Origin: VMCP01 sp964645755 | GTDB taxonomy: Bacteria; Bacteroidota; Bacteroidia; NS11-12g; UBA955 | Assembly (NCBI GenBank): GCA_964645755.1 | Contig: CAZYBT010000006.1 | Location: 1-54,247, forward strand | DNA length: 54,247 nt | Direction of reading: 5' to 3' | In this document: in pieces, positions 51,631 through 54,247 of the stretch | How positions within the stretch are numbered: the first letter of the stretch is position 1 | Layout: each line of letters begins with the position of its first letter | Program-made: the position numbers and the translations under genes | Notes under the pieces: generated by a model | Told to the model about the DNA's origin: nothing | What the model saw: the letters and a program-made list of their open reading frames with translations, nothing else | Database searches by the model: none

Positions 51631-52410
51631 ATGTTTATTGTCAAAAAGTATTTTTATTTAGTTCTTTTTCTATTGCCAATCAATTTATTTGGTCAAACCA
51701 AAAAGCCTGGATATGAGAGCCTATACAAGTATCCAGTTTCTGAATACAACCCTTATGGTTTTATTGTTACAACTCCAAGTGGATATTCTACTTCTTCAGA
51801 AGACATGCCTCTATTTGTTTTTTTACATGGAAGAACACTTCGAGGAAGTAATTTAGATAAATTAATCAATTTTTACGGTCCAGTTTGTGAACAAAAACGA
51901 GGATTTCAAGTTCCGGGAATTGTGTTAGCGCCTCAATGTGTTGATGGATCATGGTCTTTTGGCATGGTTGACACTTTAATTGAATGGACAAAAAGTAATT
52001 ATCGTGTTGATATATCGAGAATTTATATACTCGGAATGAGTATGGGGGGGGCTGGAACATGGATTTGTGGATCTAGGCTCAATCATAAAATTGCGGCTAT
52101 TGCACCAATGTGTGGGGGAAGTTACATTGAATATGAATGGACCAATCCATGTGCTTTAAAGAAAATGCCCATTTGGACATTTCACGGAAAACTAGATAAA
52201 GATGTTTCTATCAATGAAACTTATAAGACAGTAGATGCAATTAAAAATTGCGGAGGTGGGGAATTTTTGAAAACGACATATTTTCCTCAAAAAGGGCATG
52301 ATTTGGCTTTTTTGTTTAAAGATCCACAATTATATAATTGGCTTTTGACAAACAAGAAAACAGACTTTAATAATTATTGGGAGGAAAAAGAATACCTCCC
52401 TGTTGAATAA
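51631..52410 (+). CDS. Secreted alpha/beta hydrolase (esterase/peptidase-like)
   Basis: This is a 259-residue protein from the ATG at 51631, with signal peptide ending LFGQ. The alpha/beta-hydrolase features are complete: oxyanion strand LFVFLHGRTLRG, nucleophile elbow GMSMGGAG, Asp in TFHGKLDKDV and His in PQKGHDLAFL. This resembles phospholipase/carboxylesterase or S9-type peptidase proteins. It is likely periplasmic or surface-located; no sorting domain. Substrate unknown. Confidence 0.87.
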   Translation: MFIVKKYFYLVLFLLPINLFGQTKKPGYESLYKYPVSEYNPYGFIVTTPSGYSTSSEDMPLFVFLHGRTLRGSNLDKLINFYGPVCEQKRGFQVPGIVLAPQCVDGSWSFGMVDTLIEWTKSNYRVDISRIYILGMSMGGAGTWICGSRLNHKIAAIAPMCGGSYIEYEWTNPCALKKMPIWTFHGKLDKDVSINETYKTVDAIKNCGGGEFLKTTYFPQKGHDLAFLFKDPQLYNWLLTNKKTDFNNYWEEKEYLPVE

Positions 52411-52525
52411 AATTATAACCGTTTTATTTATCGAGGAATCTACTTTGTCACAGAAAAGTTTTTTTGTGGAAACATTGTTTCAGGAGATTTTTTTTCATGT
52501 TAATTTGTATCACAAATAATGTAAC

Positions 52526-54067
52526 ATGAAAAAAATCTTATTTTCTGTGGTTTGTCTACTTTTGATGACCACCAATTTAATGGCTCAAATTAGAACCACT
52601 CACAGAATTGAACTTCCCGTGAAAGATGGTTTTACCAGTGAGCAAAAACATCTTTTTGGAAAAAATGGATTGGTTCAAACCTCTCGTTCTGAAAAATCCA
52701 ATAACGGTGAACGGATTTTTCGTTTTGTTGTTTTTGATGAATCCCTCCGAGAAAAGTCCGTCCAAGAGTTTAACTACCCCAAAAATATGTCAGTTTTTAA
52801 TATTGTGAAAGAGCAAAATAAACTGTTCGTTTTATTTGTGATTTCCAATTCAAAAACCGATTTTATCCTGTTATCTTTTGATATACTTACCGAGAAAATG
52901 ACCAATGTTTCTGGTAATTTCATCGAGAAATTTCGTATAGGTTACTCGAACTTAATCAATTCTGCCGATAATGATTTCAATATGTTGGTAAATGGCGACA
53001 ATGTATATGTATCGGGTGCCGTAAAAAAAGTCCCCACCGTTTGTATTATAGACAGTAAATCGGGCGATGTGAGTGATTTCGACATGACCATTGATGGTGT
53101 GAAGCCAAAGAAAGTTAAAATTTTGAACGCTGAAGTATTGCCCGAATCTCAGGAAGTGGTGTACTATATCATGCATAGCTACCGTAAAAAAATTGCTGAA
53201 ATTACAGCTAAAATTTATACACTCGAAGGAAAATTGAAAACGAGCATCGTGTTAAACGAAAATGGAGAACATAAAATCTCTAGAATAGCGGGAGTGAACC
53301 TCAGTGAAAATGAATATGCTTTTTCTGGTACTTATGGCAGCTCATATTATATAACAACTAACGTTGGTATGTGCTATTTTAGATCCGTAAATGCGAACAT
53401 AAAAGTATCTCAATATTTTAACTTTTTAGATTTTCAAAACTATCTTAAATTTTTACCTGAAAAAGTTCAAGATAAAATTAACAAACAGAAAGAAAAGAAA
53501 GAGGCTAGAGGCAAAGAATTAACTTACACAACAGGAGTCATCACGCACCCGCTTAAAATCACAAAAGACGGTATCGTGATGTTAATGGAGTGTTTTTATC
53601 CCACCTACAGAACTGTTACAACGTATTCAAACGGTAGAATGTCGACCTCGCAAGTGTTTGATGGTTATAAGTATACACATGGGGTAATGGTGAGTATTTC
53701 AGATGAAGGAAAAGTGTTGTGGGACAATATCTTTGAATTGTCATTGAATCACAAGCCGTACTTTCCACGCACCTTTATTACTGTAAATGAGGATATTTCG
53801 AAAGAAATAAATATGGTTTACAGTACTGGATTGAACATATACAAAAAATCAATTAGCCTGAATGGTCAGGCAAAATCTGTTGAAGAAAAGAAAATTGACA
53901 TTACAGATAAAGAAGGCGACAAGGTAAAGTTTAGTTATTCAAATGTAGAACATTGGTATGACAATTACTTCTTAATGTATGGCGTTCAGAGTATTAAAAA
54001 CAGCGAGCGCGATGAAAATGGTAAAAAAGTAAGAGAGGTTATTTTTATGAATAAGATTGAATTTTAA
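52526..54067 (+). CDS. Secreted protein of unknown function
   Basis: This is a 513-residue protein with signal peptide ending LMAQ (from ATG 52526). The rest alternates beta strands in a way that could be a propeller (NKLFVLFVISNSKTDFILLSFD, NVYVSGAVKKVPTVCIIDSKSG, EYAFSGTYGSSYYITTNVG). There is a Lys/Glu helix insertion near 315-330. No family is recognised and there is no T9SS sorting domain. It ends one base before the stop of the convergent partial gene. Confidence 0.75.
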   Translation: MKKILFSVVCLLLMTTNLMAQIRTTHRIELPVKDGFTSEQKHLFGKNGLVQTSRSEKSNNGERIFRFVVFDESLREKSVQEFNYPKNMSVFNIVKEQNKLFVLFVISNSKTDFILLSFDILTEKMTNVSGNFIEKFRIGYSNLINSADNDFNMLVNGDNVYVSGAVKKVPTVCIIDSKSGDVSDFDMTIDGVKPKKVKILNAEVLPESQEVVYYIMHSYRKKIAEITAKIYTLEGKLKTSIVLNENGEHKISRIAGVNLSENEYAFSGTYGSSYYITTNVGMCYFRSVNANIKVSQYFNFLDFQNYLKFLPEKVQDKINKQKEKKEARGKELTYTTGVITHPLKITKDGIVMLMECFYPTYRTVTTYSNGRMSTSQVFDGYKYTHGVMVSISDEGKVLWDNIFELSLNHKPYFPRTFITVNEDISKEINMVYSTGLNIYKKSISLNGQAKSVEEKKIDITDKEGDKVKFSYSNVEHWYDNYFLMYGVQSIKNSERDENGKKVREVIFMNKIEF

Positions 54068-54247
54068 TCAATCTATTTTATAGATGTCATAAACTTCAGA
54101 GGAGTCTATTTTGGGGTATTTGAGTTCAGTTTTTGAACCAAATACCTCTTTTGATATCACAATAAATTTCAATCCTAGTTTTTTCAATGAATCGGTGTAC
54201 TCGTTTCGTTGAATGTTTTCATTTCTATCTGACCACCCTTTTCTATG
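54068..54247 (-). CDS. Unrecognised protein, C-terminal 59 residues only
   Basis: Translation of the minus strand from the window edge is open to a TGA at 54068-54070: WSDRNENIQRNEYTDSLKKL then GLKFIVISKEVFG and a Lys-rich end (SEVYDIYKID). It looks like real coding sequence, but the fragment is too short to name. Confidence 0.6.
   Translation of the reverse strand, partial: HRKGWSDRNENIQRNEYTDSLKKLGLKFIVISKEVFGSKTELKYPKIDSSEVYDIYKID

Overview
The window looks like a scaffold from a member of the Bacteroidota. Three lines of evidence support this. Secreted proteins carry type IX secretion (T9SS) type-A sorting domains (2810, 30295 and 45948 genes). The gliding/T9SS genes gldE and gldD sit in the familiar mutY-ssb-gldE-gldD order, and a PorP/SprF-like barrel is present. 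Promoters match the TAnnTTTG -7 box. The genome is AT-rich (roughly 38 % G+C by eye) and many starts lack a Shine-Dalgarno. I cannot resolve the family or genus. A 100-N scaffold gap sits at 38767-38866.

Positions 1-37 kb are mostly ordinary chromosome. The genes run: aconitase (3' end cut off by the window edge), ruvC, a secreted serine hydrolase, argS, rlmH, an OmpA lipoprotein, a TonB-dependent receptor, then a four-gene operon HU / TPR protein / 29-residue ribosomal-type basic protein / rng. Diverging from it is mutY-ssb-gldE-gldD followed by a PorE-like TPR/propeller/OmpA protein. A minus-strand operon of tightly overlapping genes (M23 peptidase, MerR regulator, PorP/SprF-like barrel, helix-hairpin-helix secreted protein, pdxJ, S1/P1-type nuclease) comes next. 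Then follow a gamma-carbonic-anhydrase-like protein, hutI, a bacilliredoxin, an inositol-monophosphatase-like protein, two transporters, nadD-gmk, a 1359-residue T9SS-secreted protein and a nitroreductase. From 35 to 41 kb are envelope proteins, 10-nt tandem repeats, the gap, and three tandem secreted paralogues.

From 41.55 to 50.62 kb lies what I read as an integrative element at a tRNA(CAT) gene. The intact tRNA marks the left end. A tyrosine recombinase lies just inside the right end, next to a second, broken copy of the tRNA. Inside are a phage-type AAA ATPase and a DUF3871 protein (higher G+C), a GIY-YIG protein, two AT-rich secreted proteins (one with a T9SS sorting domain), and a 473-residue protein that I read as a divergent palm-fold polymerase. 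The 765-base non-coding stretch before the ATPase holds three exact-period 53-nt repeats. Their flanks are conserved, but their hairpin arms differ in sequence while keeping complementarity.

Right of the element, the tRNA-derived sequence, a terminator and the 5' end of a small GIY-YIG gene are duplicated. The tRNA pieces are split by 18-nt palindromes of the form CCCGATAGYTATCGGG. The window ends with a PH-domain protein, an alpha/beta hydrolase, an unrecognised secreted protein and the 3' end of another gene. The polymerase-like protein, the covarying hairpin array and the palindrome-split tRNA/GIY-YIG module are the most promising novel observations.
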